The notes: generated by a model not told the origin, from the letters alone. 64,000 bases of DNA from Mangifera indica (GCF_011075055.1 NC_058154.1:1364001-1428000); one strand, 5' to 3'; shown: positions 1 to 13,499, numbered from the stretch's first letter. Translations and numbers: made by a program.

Positions 1-627
1 GCAACTAGGTTTATCGTTTGCTACGTCAGAAACTTTAAATCCTAGGAAAATAATCAACTAGATTAAATACAACGTCGTACGTTTGTGTTGTCTTGCTTCG
101 ATGGTCTTTCTAATTCGTAATGCTGTTGTTTAATTAAATTCGAGATCGTATCCGAATTATTAATCAATAAGGGTTAATTGGAATACATGTTTTTTGTTAA
201 CTAATCGTAAGGAAGGACAGGTAAATTTAATACCACAACGAATATTCAATTAATTAATTTGATATTTTGTTTCGATAATCAATCGTAGTTTCAATGGTGG
301 ATGTGACCGAAGACCAAGGTTTGTTAAATCGATTTATTCCTTTTAGATTATTTTACTGCATTTTTAATTAGTGTTTTTCATTATAATTTGCATTCACTTC
401 AAAACCCCCCTTTTTATTTATTTGTTTCGATTTATTTGTGACGACATACTAATCAAAGCTCTTCGAGGGAACGATCCCTACTTTTCTTTACTACATTTTT
501 GTTGTAGGAATTTAGGATTTAATTTGGGTGTCAACGACAGCACGTACCAGTATACAAGAGTTGCCATCATCCACATAGAAGTTTAATACTAACTCTGGAA
601 GATAAAGATAGTATAGGTCAAGATTAA
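1..627. other. AT-rich intergenic DNA
   Basis: I see no gene, RNA or clear repeat in this stretch. Reading frames are short and have no recognisable protein similarity. It leads into the tandem repeat that begins near position 628. Confidence 0.5.
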
Positions 628-1112
628 GGGTATTTTGGAAAATTCAGTAAAAGTTATTAGTTGAGTCTTCTACTTATTGAGTGTTATTATTACTCATTCC
701 TCTATTTTTATGTGTGTAGGTACAAGTAATCGTGACAGCTGTGGGACAATGACTGTTAAAAGGCATAAAGTTACGACGACATTGTTATCGTTTTAGCTTT
801 ATCAATTTTTGTCTCAAACTATTATTATTATTTTTATTTCACTACATATATGATGACATTTTAAGGAGATCATAAGGGTATTTTGAAAAATTCAGTAAAA
901 GTTATTAGTTGAGTCTTCTACTTATTGAGTGTTATTATTACTCATTCCTCTACTTTTATGTGTATAGACACAGGTGATCGTGACAGTTGTGGGACAAATG
1001 ACTGTTAAAGGGCATAGAGTTACGATGACATTGCTATCGTTTTAGCTTTATCCGTTTTTGTCTCAAATTATTATTATTATTTTTATTTGACTATATATAT
1101 GATGACATTTTA
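628..1112. repeat. Two-copy tandem repeat, period about 248 bp
   Basis: The first unit starts at 628 (GGGTATTTTGGAAAATTCAG) and the second at 876 (GGGTATTTTGAAAAATTCAG). Both continue through the same series of landmarks (AGTTGAGTCTTCTACTTATT, a TGTGGGACAA stretch, TTATCGTTTTAGC or CTATCGTTTTAGC) and both end at TATATGATGACATTTTA, at 847-863 and 1096-1112. The units differ by scattered substitutions and small indels, so the duplication is not brand new. No coding potential is seen. Confidence 0.85.
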
Positions 1113-2560
1113 TTTCAGTTTTATATTTAGTTTGACAACATCTTTTGCACGCTTCTAGTTGCTTTTTTATAACAAGGATATTTTTCTCTTTTTTTTATGA
1201 TTAATAAATGATGTTTGTTCAAAATAATTTTATAATAATTTATTTATGAAGTTTTAAATAATTTGAAAAGTTAAACATATTCAAATAGTCAATTGGATGA
1301 CATCTTCTTTTGGAAGATAATATTTTTGAAGGAGATATTACAAAACACGGTCCCCTTACCATGTATAATCTTCTATTTATATGAATTAAGTTAGGGTCAC
1401 ATCTCAATAAGTTATAGTACAATGAATCTAGACTTCTATTTCTATTCCATCTTTATATAAAAATAAGATAATCACATAATCTTTATTTTTTAGTAAGCAA
1501 TTACTTTCCTATTTAGACACTGAATGACATAAGCAAATAACCCAACTAATAAAGGATATTAAATTTATTACATCGGAGAGATTGTCAAAATTCTTCTTCG
1601 AGTTTAACTCTCTTTGTTGTTTCTACGTAGAGTAGAGTTTCTATTAATATGTCAAATTGATTCTCGTGTAAGGGATATATCCAGATCACTGATTATATAA
1701 TTTATTGCTACAAGTGATTTTTCTATTTTCGGTGCTACTCTATGAATTTGATTTAAAAAAAGTTTTACGGTATAACAAATTATTCTATTGTTTGGTTTCT
1801 TTATTACGCGATAAATTTCAATTTGTTTATTTATGTTAGTATAATTTGTATCCATAATTTATTTATTATAAATTAAATAAATTAGCTATAATTTTTTTTT
1901 CAATTAAAGATGTTGCTCCCTTACTTAGAAGCAGTCAACACAACACCAAAATAATTGACTTTTTATAACAAGTGTAAGACTTAAGAATTATTTTTTTCTT
2001 AAAAAAAAAAAAAAGAATTTGACCTTATACTATGAAAATGAAATCGTTTACTAGTTGAACCTAATTTGGCATTTATTAAATTTAATTTCTCCCTATTTGA
2101 TTTATATATAATGTCATAAAAAAAAACCGTGTTTTTAAAATCAGAGTGGTCATCAAACCGATTATTTTACTAGTTTATAATTCAATTCATTATCAAATTA
2201 TTATACATTTTTTGAACAGTATCAAACATTTATCATATTTTTTAATATAAAACATATAAAATATATGAAACATTTTTAATTGATATTTTATTACATAAAT
2301 AAAAAAAAATTAATTACAAATTATTAATTTTAAATAATTTTTTTCGATTTAACAAATTTATCAAATTTGATCGAACTTTATATAAATTAATATTTATATA
2401 TAAATTAAATTAAATTATGAAATTAGATTAGATTATACGCTAATTTATAATTTAATCAATTCAACCAGACAATCCGATCCAGTTTCAAAAACGCTGGAAA
2501 AAAGCAAATTCAATGTCCAAAATGCTTATTCTTAACATTACATTTTAGAGGGAACAAGGG
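1113..2560. other. AT-rich intergenic DNA
   Basis: Very AT-rich sequence with homopolymer runs (for example the A-run near 2000-2014). No gene or transposon with recognisable ends was found. Confidence 0.5.
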
Positions 2561-3076
2561 AGACTATTGCCGAACACTCAACACTCAACAGAAAAGAATT
2601 TTCAAAGTCAGAAAAGTGCCTTTATTTTCCAACCAGTAATTGACTGCCACGTCCGTAAATTTATCAATTATTGATCACGACAAATTGCAGGCCAATAACG
2701 GACCAACAAACAACGACTTGCTCAATCCACTGGAGGAGCCATCTCAGATAGACCGTACAACCGCCCGCACGGTAACATTCTCTCGCTAATCTCTCCTTTA
2801 ACTTGTAGCTCCTCGCTTCTCTCAAAACAGAACAGAAGCAATCAAATCAAAACTCCACTAATCATTAATTATTTTATCTCATTAATCATCAATTAATTAA
2901 AATCCGATCTTGCATTAAACGCCTCTGCTCCTGCTCACTTGTAATTTATCGAAGCACAACCAAAACGGAAACAGCCGATTCGATCTTTTTGAATTTGGTT
3001 CGAATCTTCAGAGGATCCAACAAACTGTTGAATTCCAGTATTCGGACCCGGAACTTAGGGTTTTCGAGTTTTTAAA
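2561..3076 (+). promoter_or_regulatory. 5' flank and presumed leader of ATG1
   Basis: Base composition changes from the AT-rich desert to a mixed, pyrimidine-containing leader (CTCTCGCTAATCTCTCC and similar near 2778). The sequence just before the start is AAAATGGCT, a good plant start context. No convincing TATA box was found, so the transcription start is not placed. The assignment is inferred from position. Confidence 0.4.
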
Positions 3077-6000
3077 ATGGCTCAAACGACGGGGAGGGCT
3101 CGGGTGGTTGGGGACTACTTGGTGGGCCCGCAAATCGGGTCGGGTTCGTTCTCGGTGGTGTGGCACGCCAGGCACCGAGTCCATGGAACAGAAGTGGCGA
3201 TAAAAGAGATCGTCATGGGTCGACTCAACAAGAAGTTACAAGAGAGTCTCGTGTCGGAGATTGTTATTTTGAAGAGGATTAATCATCCTCATATTATTAG
3301 ATTACATGAGATAATTGAGGAGGTTAGTTTATTTATTATCTTACTCTAATTAAGGAGACATTATGAGCTCATGAAAGTTTGTAGTTTGTTAGTAGTTATG
3401 TTTTGTTTTCTTATTATAGGCTCCTGGGAAATTACATCTTGTATTGGAGTATTGTAAAGGTGGTGATCTTTCTATGTATATTCAACGCCATGGATGTGTT
3501 CCGGAAGAAACTGCGAAGCACTTCATGAAGCAGTTGGGTATGTGGGAAACCAAAAAAAAAAAAAAAACTTCCTTGTTTTGTTCTTTGTTTTTCTCTGCAT
3601 TTTGGTTGACTGGGTCATGTAGTGATACTTGGAAATTTTCTACTTGACAGCTGCGGGCTTACAAGTTCTTCGCGACAATAATCTTATACACCGTGATTTA
3701 AAGCCCCAGGTTTGGTTGAAACATAATTTGTTGAATTGGTGTTGTAATTTTAAGCGCAATTAAGTTGTGATGGTATCATTTAAGTGAGAATATTGTTCTG
3801 TGAGATTGTAGAAGGCTAAGAAATTTCCATGTAAGACAGTAGCTCAATGATGATACTGAGGATTGTTTTATGTCTATTGATTTTCTTCGGGCAAACTGTG
3901 AAAATTTTTTCTATTGGACAATTTAATTAATATATATAAGTTTGGTGCAGAATCTCCTTCTCTTCACAGATGATAGCAATGCAGTTTTGAAAATTGCAGA
4001 TTTTGGATTTGCAAGGTATATCATTAACATTGTTATCATTGTCTATACACTTTCTGCTTCTCCTTTCTCACACACACATCTTGCTTCACTTTTTTTTTGC
4101 TTTCCATAAATCAATGTAATTTGTAGGTGAACCTACATTTTAGTCTTCATATATATGGTTATCTTATGTGGCTACATGCAGAGTAATTCTTGATATTTTG
4201 CTAACGAACTAAGACTTCGTTCTTGTGTTGGTTGTCTCTCTGGCATTCTTTATTATTTTGTGTTTAGCCTGTTTCACATAGCTAGAGAATGATCTTTATT
4301 TAGTTTCTTAACACATATCAATTCTACATGTGACAAGAAAAGTTGTGATTGTCCAAATTTGATGTTCATATTTTTCTTGGGGCAGATCTTTGCAACCTAG
4401 AGGCCTTGCAGAAACCTTGTGTGGTTCACCCCTTTACATGGCTCCAGAGATAATGCAACTTCAAAAATATGATGCTAAGGTGAGATTCACAATTTTCATA
4501 TGGGAAGCCTTCATAAACATTTTCCTTTGGTTGCCTAACCTTGAATTGAATACACAGGCAGATCTCTGGAGTGTTGGTGCCATTTTATTTCAGCTGGTAA
4601 CTGGGAAAACCCCGTTTACTGGAAGCAACCAGATACAGGTTTAAATTAACTCAGCTCTCTTTTTTAGGCATCTAAAGTGGTCCATGGAGTGCTTGGAGAA
4701 GGAGCGTTATATTATGAATTTATAGTAGTACTGAGTTGGTGATTTTCCAGTTTTATAGCTTTCCTGACTTATATTTTCTATCTCTTGTGTTGCACAGTTG
4801 CTCCAGAACATTGTCAAATCAACTGAATTGCATTTTCCTCCAGGTGCAAATGATTTAAGTGCTGACTGCAAAGATCTATGCCAGAAATTGTTGCGGCGTA
4901 ATCCAGGTATATATTTGTATTGTAATTGGAAACTTAAATAGTCTAAAGGTGAGCTGTGTCATACCCTACATGATCAGGAGAACTTTCAAAAATGAAGGTC
5001 TGGACTAAAAAGCAAACTGTTTCTAGGTGGTGTTAAATGTTCACTGAATATATTTTCTGGAATCAGAAGGTGTTGGTTCCTTATTTATTATTATCTAAAA
5101 TGTGATGCCTTATTTTCTGAATCTTCTGATTGTCTGGTATTTATAGTGGAACGGCTGACATTTGAGGAGTTCTTCAATCATCCATTCCTTTCTCAGAGGC
5201 GACCAGATAGGCTTTTGAGGTAAACTTGACAGCCTTACCAGTCCTCATGACATTGATATAAGAATTTTTAAAATGATGATATTGTCTTTGTCTGCAAGAG
5301 TAGGAGGTCATCTAGATCAACAGATGATTTTCCATTCCTTGAAAGTAATTCTGCGAGGGACACAGAGGAAAGTTCTCAAGATGATTGTCTACCTTTCTTT
5401 CTAGATGATGATTCTAGCGGTCCTGAGGGTAGCCCTTCATTTTTGAGAAGGAGAACCTCAGTGAAGTCTACTATTGGGTTTTCTATAGATGCAAAAGTTG
5501 ATGTAAGGCAAGCAACATCAAATCCTTTAAACAAGGATCTTACATCCAGAGATGGCAGTACTTTCAGACATAAGTTAGAAAATACTGGTTTCAGGATTGA
5601 TAGCAATAATTTTTCAGATGAAAAATTAAGTGAACTTCCAAAATCCATGGACTACAGATCAGCAGAGATTCGGTCAAGAGGTATGAAGAATACAACTATG
5701 TAACACTTTTCACTTTAGTGATGTACCATCAAGATCTAAAGAAATGTCTTACCAGACAATATTTGTTTTATTTAATTTTTTTTACAGCTTCTGCAGTTGC
5801 TGATTCACTGGAACTAATTGATCAAGATTATGTTCTTGTCTCTGGACCTCCTATAGAATTGTCATCCTCTTCAGCAAGTATATCCAAGCCAAGCCACATC
5901 CCATACAAATCTAATAGTCCACCCAGAACATCTATTGCTAGCAACACTACATTCACTGCCCCTATGCCAATTATTGGTCCCACAAACAGTAACATGTGTT

Positions 6001-8423
6001 TCATTGGAAGCCTGGAAAGTCCTGGGACTTCACTTGGATCCATGGATATTGGAGATGCTCTTGAGCAGCCGTCAACGCATGGCATGACAAGGATAAAGTC
6101 ATTGCAGAAGTATGTGTCTTCCATCACAGAGTTAGTACATGGAAAGGTAAGTTACGGTATGCCTGTTTGTGCAACAAACCAGTTTGTTCAGGGTCTGTTG
6201 AATAAATAAATATCTTGGAGCTTAAAAGTGGATTATGTATTGGGGAATTAATCATAAATAATATCTCACAGAAGTTATTATAGTTGGCCTATTGCTAAAA
6301 AATTACTCAAAGTTTGTGTTCCTAATCTATTTATATGATATGGTACATTTGTGTAAATATTTTCTCTGGACCAACTATTACTTTTCTCATTTGTAGTTAG
6401 GTTGGATTCTTTTGGAACCATATGGTGCCCTGGCCTTAGCATTATGTACTAGGAGCACAAGGCTGGAACCTTATAGGTACCATACCATTTTGGGTGTTAA
6501 TTTTAAATTATTGGGGAAAAAATCATGTGTTTAATGACAGAAAGTGCCTACCGTATAAAATCGCCAACTAGACTTTAAAGGTCTGGATTAGGTAAAATTT
6601 AATTGCAGTTTCTTTGTCATTCAATAAACTTATTAAAGGTCTGGATGAATTAAACTTTCCAGTTTACTTAATAATAGACTATCATGCAATGTGCTTCTGT
6701 TATGTATTCTCATGGTTCTCTTCAAAGTATTATAAACCTCCAAAATCATACTGATTAGTTTTCAATTGATATTGTACTGTTATTTGAATAGATGGAGGCA
6801 GATAGGCATCTAGAAGCATTCTCAATCCAGCTTGTGATTCTTGCAATATGGAAGCAGGCACTGCATATTTGTCATACACAGGCTGCCTCAGCCATGGATG
6901 GTAGTCCAAGTCAAGAGACTACTAGATTGAGGAGCTCCGGCAAGAAACACGGTGCTACCGATGCTGAAGAATGTTGTGATGTTAATGCACTGGAACTAGA
7001 GGATATGTCCTCTCAGATTGAGAGGGAGTTTCTACGGGAAGTTGAGCATGCTGAGGAACTTGCCAAGGTCATCGAGCCTGGTATGGCCTTGGTTATTTAA
7101 TATTTCTTAATTGTACAAAAATGTTTTAAATTTCCTATTTGTTTTATAATGTTGGTTCACAGTTTTTTATAGCCTGTGAGATCACATGATTTCATCCGAC
7201 AATTCCGTTGTTTTCTGCTTATTTCTAAGCCAGTTGTGCTTATGGAAACTGTTGGATAGTAAATTATACTTTTTTAGGGTCTAACATTAAAACATCTTAG
7301 TTATTAAAATATGATGAAAAAGAAGTTGATTGTTAATAATCATTATTACCACAAGATGATAAAAATATGAGCTAGTGGTTGCATGCCAAGTGAGGGAGTG
7401 GATGGTGTGAGCTCTTGTTTCAGCTTGGCGCGTTTATAGGAATATGGAGCTTTATTACTGGGGTTTATTTCCATCTTCACACAAATAAACACGTTTATTA
7501 AAAGAGAATTTTTGTCATTGCATTGGAGGTTATAAAATGTTTCCTAGGCTATTATTAACAACATATTTTTGGGTCATTAATGTTTCTAAATTGAAAATGG
7601 TTGAAACATGGGTTGTGCATGTTCATTCTATAATGTTATATATTCATAATGATTGCAGGAAGTACAGAGATGCCTGACGCAATGGAAACGATATTTCAGG
7701 CTGCCCTTGCTTTGGGAAGACATGGTGGTGTAAGTATTTTTCCCCATCCATTTTAAGTTGTATTTGTTTTCTAACCAAACTTTATTGGTGAGGTTATGTC
7801 CTGTGCTTATAAAGTCTCATGTCATGGAAGAACTATCATGGGTTTTTGTTTTCTTGGGTTGGGGGACCTGCAAAGTTATGCTCTTTTGACGAAATTGTCT
7901 CCTCTGATTGAAGTATCTCTGAGGCTTACTGATTGATCCTTTCAAAACAGGCTTGGCTGGTTCCAGTTAACAAAATTTGTAACATGCTGGAGATAAAAAT
8001 TGAAGAAATTTCCTCTCATAAGGATTATAAAACATGAAAAAACCACTGAGCTAAAGTTGTTTCTAAATGTGTCTTATTAATGAAAGACAACATATATTTG
8101 AATTCCTCAGAAAATTTTGAAATGCGGTGATAGATGTTGCTTGAAGTGAACTAGCTATCCACTTTCTCTTAATAAGTGGTATGCCTTGACAGGTAGATGA
8201 GCTCATGGGTGATATGGACAGTGCAGCTTTACTGTATTCAAAAGCAGTGCAATTGTTAAGTTTCCTGCTAAAGGAAGCACCATCTCTGATACTCAACCCA
8301 CCATTTTCTCTAACAAACTCAGATCGATATAGGCTCCGGAATTACATTGAGATCCTTAAAAACCGGCAAGGTCATTCCCGGTCACAGAGGATGGCTCTTC
8401 TGAAGTGCCAGGATCAACCATAA
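3077..8423 (+). CDS. ATG1: ATG1 serine/threonine kinase (autophagy initiation), 13 exons
   Basis: Hand-spliced exons: 3077-3322, 3420-3537, 3651-3709, 3951-4015, 4386-4479, 4558-4638, 4798-4906, 5147-5219, 5301-5680, 5788-6146, 6792-7080, 7659-7729, 8193-8423. They join in frame at GT-AG sites to give 724 residues, the usual length for plant ATG1a/b/c. The kinase domain spans about residues 14-272: glycine loop GSGSFSVVW (21-29), ATP lysine in VAIKEI (K43), HRDLKPQN with catalytic D137, DFG (158-160), then SPLYMAPE and DLWSVG. The linker holds YVLV (423-426), the position and form of the ATG8-interacting motif of plant ATG1. The C-terminal 250 residues ([40 protein letters not shown]) match the MIT-like domain that binds ATG13. 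The family, with ATG13, ATG11 and ATG101, starts autophagosome formation at the pre-autophagosomal site. All key residues are intact. Which ATG1 paralogue it is cannot be decided here. Confidence 0.96.
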
Positions 8424-10260
8424 AGCTAAAAATGCTAATGCTTTTTTAGGATGACCAGCTGTGTGTAAAACATTTATTTGTACAGATATTCTTTTGAGTG
8501 ACTTGCAATTGGGTTGTTGAGAAATGATGGGTCAACCTGTATTCAAGTTGGATTATAGATTAGCCTCATTTCTGTGATTGATTGAATGATGAAATATGAA
8601 TTTATTCGCCGCTTTGTGCACCTTTCTTGAAGCTTAAGTTTTTACATCATTATGTTGCCTCGATATTAGGTTCATTAGGCATATTGCCATTCTATCTAAC
8701 CCAGTTTACTTCATCAGCTTATTATATTCCTTTTTAAACAGTGCTAGATTCCAGTATTTACAAAACAAGGAGGGCGGCAATTAATCTCAATTTGGTTATT
8801 TGTGGGGAACTGAAACCTGAGTGTGTTTCATAGAGTTATTACAGGTCTGTCTATAGCCTACCACTTGATGTCTCAAATTTACACTGAAGAAATACACCTA
8901 TACAAATCATTCACGCCAGCATACACCTTGTTGCGCATGGCAAAGCAACTCCCAAGCACGAATAAGATTCAGAACACCAGAGGTGGACGCCCTGATGGTG
9001 GGGAGTGTTTTGTTTTCCTACATTCAATGTTAATCTTTAACCCCGACATGAGTTATAGTTCCAGCATGATGAAAGACAATATTAACTTGATGTCAATTTT
9101 CTTTTGAATATAAAACTCGAGTGTCTTGACCATTTAGATGCGCTATGAGTGCCATGTGCTCGACACACTAAGGGAGGGGACCTTTGTTGACGTAAGCTAT
9201 GTCTTGCACGTCTATAATGGATTCCAAGGCTCTGCATTCGACCACTTTCTCTGGAGAGATCTAATGAGTATTCAAATGGTTATGTAGGTCTAACAACTGT
9301 TTTCTTCTCACTTTTCGGGAACAATAATAACACCAATAGGTGGATGTTATCCTTTGGTTGGATTCTTACTCCGAGTGTTGAGAGATATAATCCATAGATT
9401 TTCGTTCTGAACCTTAGACTTAATGATTTGAGTCACCTTGCTTGTTATAGTCCAACATTGAGCCTTTTAGGAGTGATAAGATATTGGTCTTTAGCAAATA
9501 GGACTCAATATTTTGCTGGTCGTTCTAGTAAGAATTACTTGCTAGTGGCTTTTGAGGATTGAGGTCTATTTTGATGTGATTAGTAGGAACGAGGTCCGTG
9601 ACTTAGTTGTCAAGGTGGCGTTCGTCTTTGGCTTGTGCGTCAATGATGATACGCCCGCGATTGATGTTGCAAGTTAATGGCTTGAGATGCGAGGAGGCTT
9701 ACACCAGGAATGATGTGAGGAAAGGGAGTGACATGCTCCAGGCGATACCTCCTGATCGTGCCTAGAGAATTAGATGTAAGATTTATTTTGTATGAACTAA
9801 ATAAAATCAATCAATCAATTATAATTCCAAGATATACGCACAAATTATAAAATACTAAATTAAATTTTAGGATTTTAAAAATCTTGAATCGCCAAATAAT
9901 TTGAATTCATAAAGTGTCTGAAATTACCTGCTAAGATTACCTCTTAATACAATTTGGTCTTCTAGTCCAAAAACCTCCTTGAATGACAACTTTAAATGGG
10001 TAAGTTATACTACATGTATAATACATTAAGCTTCGAAATAGAGACTAAATTAATATGTAATAGGTTAATTAATCTTCCATCAAGATCCAATAAACCTTAT
10101 GGGCCACATTTATATTATCCACTCAAATTATAACTTTTAAATATATTGGGTTTATCTTTATGGATTACTTAAACTCATTTATAAATTGACATTAGACTAT
10201 TTAATTATCTAATTTTATTAAATTAAAAATGTAATTAATATTAGTCTACATCAACAAATT
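8424..10260. other. 3' flank of ATG1 and unresolved intergenic DNA
   Basis: The first few hundred bases are probably the ATG1 3' UTR. After that the only open frames are short and lack similarity or codon signal. A less AT-rich patch at about 9120-9780 looks like decayed sequence, but I cannot name a source. No RNA gene is seen. Confidence 0.4.
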
Positions 10261-10326
10261 TCTAACATTAGACTTTGAACAACGAAGACAATTTCTAACA
10301 TTAGACTCTGAACAACGAAGACAATT
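10261..10326. repeat. Perfectly spaced 33-bp tandem duplication
   Basis: The unit beginning TCTAACATTAGACTTTGAAC at 10261-10293 is followed directly by a copy at 10294-10326 with one T-to-C change. Two units only; no function can be assigned. Confidence 0.9.
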
Positions 10327-11386
10327 AGTTCCTGAGCTTCAATTTCCTTGGGATGCATATCCCTTGTTGGCTTTGTCTACTTGTACGTGGAGTAAGTCAT
10401 GTTATAGAATTCTTCCTTAGAGGGGTTTGAAAGAGATGCTAGGATTCATTTTCCTGTTGGTAGACGTTTGGGGGAGCAGTATGCTACAAATTGACAACAT
10501 GCTAACATGTTTATCATGATAGGGTTCTCCGCCTAGCACTAAATATTAATGAGATTTTTCGTCACCAACTAATATACATAATTTAAAAACTCGCACAAAT
10601 TAAACTATAATAGTGGCGTTGAGGGTCCAATAATGAACCTTGATATCCACTGCCATAATATAATTTGTGCGTAGAGAAAAAATTGTACATAAAAGTTTTT
10701 TTAACATAGTTCAACCCATTGTTTAATAAATTACATTCACGATTATGAAATTGATAGCTTTGGGAGAATGATTTGGCAAAGTGAAAGTAAAGATTACAAA
10801 AGAATGTCCTCATGGGGATTTGAATACAAAGGGACACCCTTGGTGAGATTGTTAGGTTTGAAGAGACATCATGCGGATAGAGAACTATAATGTTGTGCAG
10901 ATAAATTAGACCACCATTGCAAAACATTATAATGATCAAACTTTGATCTCTTGGTATCTTTCAAGACTTTATTCTTGACTCACGTGTTCGACAGTGACAG
11001 ACGGCTGCAAGGAATTTGAGAAATGAGCTCGTATTGGGGAAGATATGGAATCAGACTTTGATTTTTGATGGTGGTAGATTCAGAGACTTGGTAAAGGATA
11101 TGGCTTTTCCAATTTTTTGTGGAAAAAATGATAGTAGAAATGTCTATGTGAAGACAAAACGGAGGCTTATTGTCATGAGTCATATGACAGTTACATGCTG
11201 AACCACAATCTGGTGTGGCAACAACTATTGTTACAAAAGAGGGAGATGATGGTAATTGGTTGGGAAGGAAGAGATGTTAATATTTTGGAGCCAATCTATG
11301 AATCAAAAACTGTGGGGAAATGTTTGATGGCAATGGTGGGGATATAAATTGAACAACAGCAGAGGTGAAGGCGGTGGTGGTGGAGG
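10327..11386. other. Unidentified, possibly decayed coding region
   Basis: This stretch has a more gene-like base composition than its surroundings. On the + strand, frames around 11016-11201 (with residues such as IWNQTLIFDGGRFRDLVKDM) and 11221-11350 look protein-like but are closed by stops, and no family is recognised. It may be a relic of a gene or transposon, interrupted by the inverted-repeat element that begins at 11387. I do not assign a function. Confidence 0.3.
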
Positions 11387-12228
11387 TAGACATGTCAATG
11401 GGTCGGGTAAGACCTTAGGCTTGCATAGTAATGGGCCTTTGGGCCGAGACAGTCCATGAATTTTTGAAGGCCCAAGGTCTAGCTCTATATATATATAAAA
11501 TCAACCCTTAATCGAGACGACCCATTTAAACAATTTTTTTTAATTTGATTAAAATTTTTAAGCACAAATTATTTTTTAATTATTAAAACAGAGGACAGTA
11601 TCCCGAATATTTTTTTTTATAATCTCTCACTTCTGACGGAAAAATACCGTGGTTACATGATGAAAAATATTATAAGTTTATAACATAAGACAAATAAATT
11701 AATTTACATGTTTTATAATTACAAACATAAATAAAATATTATGCCATAAGATTTATCTAATCATTTTCAACGTCCAAATTTTTGAATTCATTTGGCATTG
11801 GATTTATTTGACATTGGATCTATTTATAATATTTTGTAATGATAAAATTGAAATAAAAATAAAATTATAAACAAAAAAAATTGTTATTTGCCAATTCAGA
11901 CAGTTTTTAAAAGAGAATTGGTGAAAGAAAATGAGATTGAGAATATAATGAAATAATTGAGATCGAGAGATTTGGAAATAAAAAAAATTTGGATTGATTT
12001 ATATAGAAAAAATAAAAAATAAAACAAGCCATTGAAGGCCTCTGCCACAAGCAGCAACTGAAATTTCTACCTTTTTTTTTTTTAAATTTTTAAACAGTGT
12101 CTGACTGAGTTGGCTTATGAGTCTAATATTAAAGCCTACAATCCGATTCAAAAGGCTCATAGGTCATGTCTGACACGCTATAATGCCCGGTCGAATCTCT
12201 ATTTGATCTAATCCAATTGACATGTCTA
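11387..12228. mobile_element. Non-autonomous TIR element of about 840 bp
   Basis: The left end TAGACATGTCAATGGGTCGG and the right end CCAATTGACATGTCTA (its reverse complement starts TAGACATGTCAATTGG) form terminal inverted repeats. The inside is AT-rich without a transposase frame, so the element would be non-autonomous. No unambiguous target-site duplication was found, so the superfamily is open (hAT-like is possible). Confidence 0.6.
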
Positions 12229-12854
12229 AGCCGGGGTGATGACAATGATGATAATCATAAGAGAGAATAGGAGTTTAGACCAATTATGAAATTTGAAGAG
12301 ATCATGAAGGAGGTGGAGGCTTAAAGAGCTAGTCTTCCTTCAGATATGATCGAGGCTGCTAAGAATGTGGCCTTTCGTCCAATACCCGCTATCAGATCAT
12401 CAATGGAATGGAGCGTTTGATCGAAGCATCACCCCTGACAAAGCAGATTCCACCATTTACAATGGCTTTCACGGTCGGTGTGAGACTCGCCGACAATGTC
12501 TATGGTGGCATGTAATTTGTAGACTAAGCTTATGTGTATTATCACGTGATCATGTGTACACATCAACTGTGTATCTATTTGTATCTACAATGTAGTAAAC
12601 ATAATTTTATTGTATAAGAAAAGGGGGGGAAATAGATGTTTTTATATGTAAATAAAAGTTAGTGAATGATAAGCCTAGCTTTTCAGGAAAACAAAAGAAG
12701 TACAATCTCTAGTAGTTGCCCTCCATTCATGTGCTTTTTCTTAAAGTGTCTATGACAACCAATTAACAATGATCAAATTTTCTTACCCACATGAAGGTTT
12801 AACATTTTCTCTCTTTAATGATACATAATGCAACTAGAAAATTGTTATAACAAT
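12229..12854. other. Continuation of unidentified decayed region
   Basis: Frames on the + strand near 12290-12420 read as a helical, protein-like segment (for example ASLPSDMIEAAKNVAF) and then, in another frame, end in MAFTVGVRLADNVYGGM followed by a stop at about 12511. The frame changes and an internal stop suggest a broken coding relic. I do not recognise the family. Confidence 0.3.
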
Positions 12855-13282
12855 TGCGAGGCCAAAAGATTATTTCCCACTTAAGTTTTAGTCTAATCTC
12901 AAAAGCACACCTGCGGCAATTTAAAAACCTAAACATTCACTCATAGGTTAACTATTATTAAAATTTTTTGTTAAATGCAAAAGTAAAATTTGGAATCGAG
13001 GAGTCTTTATCAATTCAGACAAATTGACGTATCTTCATTGATTTGTATGAAATCGATGAAAATATGTTGATTCCAGAAGAATCACGTCGGAGAGATAAGT
13101 GGATATTTGAATTTCTGAGGTTTTAAGATTTAGTGGTAAAATGATGATTTTATCCTTACCTTTAATTAAAAATTTTAATAGCAATTAGTTCATAAGTGGA
13201 TATTTGAATTTCTGAACTATTGTGAGTATGTATTTTAGATTGGGCTAAAACTTGGATGGAAAATAATCCTTTGGCCTAATTA
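12855..13282. mobile_element. MITE with GGCCAAARGA-type terminal inverted repeats
   Basis: The left end (GAGGCCAAAAGATTATTTCC at 12857) and the reverse complement of the right end (TAGGCCAAAGGATTATTTTC, from 13278) match over about 60 bases, including the following AAGTTTTAG and AAAGCACAC / AAAATACAC blocks. The element is about 425 bp and has no coding capacity. Related copies lie at 30883-31400, 31862-32616, 56725-57450 and 60257-60904. It sits about 220 bp upstream of the NPF2-type gene. Confidence 0.75.
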
Positions 13283-13499
13283 CAAAAATAGGAAGTTTAG
13301 TGTTATGAAATAATGTTGACATGTAACATTAATGCAAAGAATTCAAGTCCTACAACAGAAACTGTAAATTCCGATAACTTTGATAGTTAGTGCAAACTGC
13401 AAAATCTAAATCTTAGGATCACATTTATGAGTTCGACACACAAGTTCAACACTTCATAGAATTGCCATCACTCAGTTCTTTAGTTTTGCAAGGAGGGGT

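Noticed and set aside
6147..6791. Additional ATG1 exon in the long intron 10
   Set aside because: The flanking exons already join as ...TELVHGK and [14 protein letters not shown], in agreement with the family, leaving no missing residues.
7375..7500. Possible SINE in ATG1 intron 11 (GAGCTAGTGGTTGCATGCC resembles a tRNA A box)
   Set aside because: No B box at the right distance and no tail or target-site duplication could be found.
8823..9107. 94-codon frame downstream of ATG1
   Set aside because: No similarity recognised; more likely 3' flank or decayed sequence.
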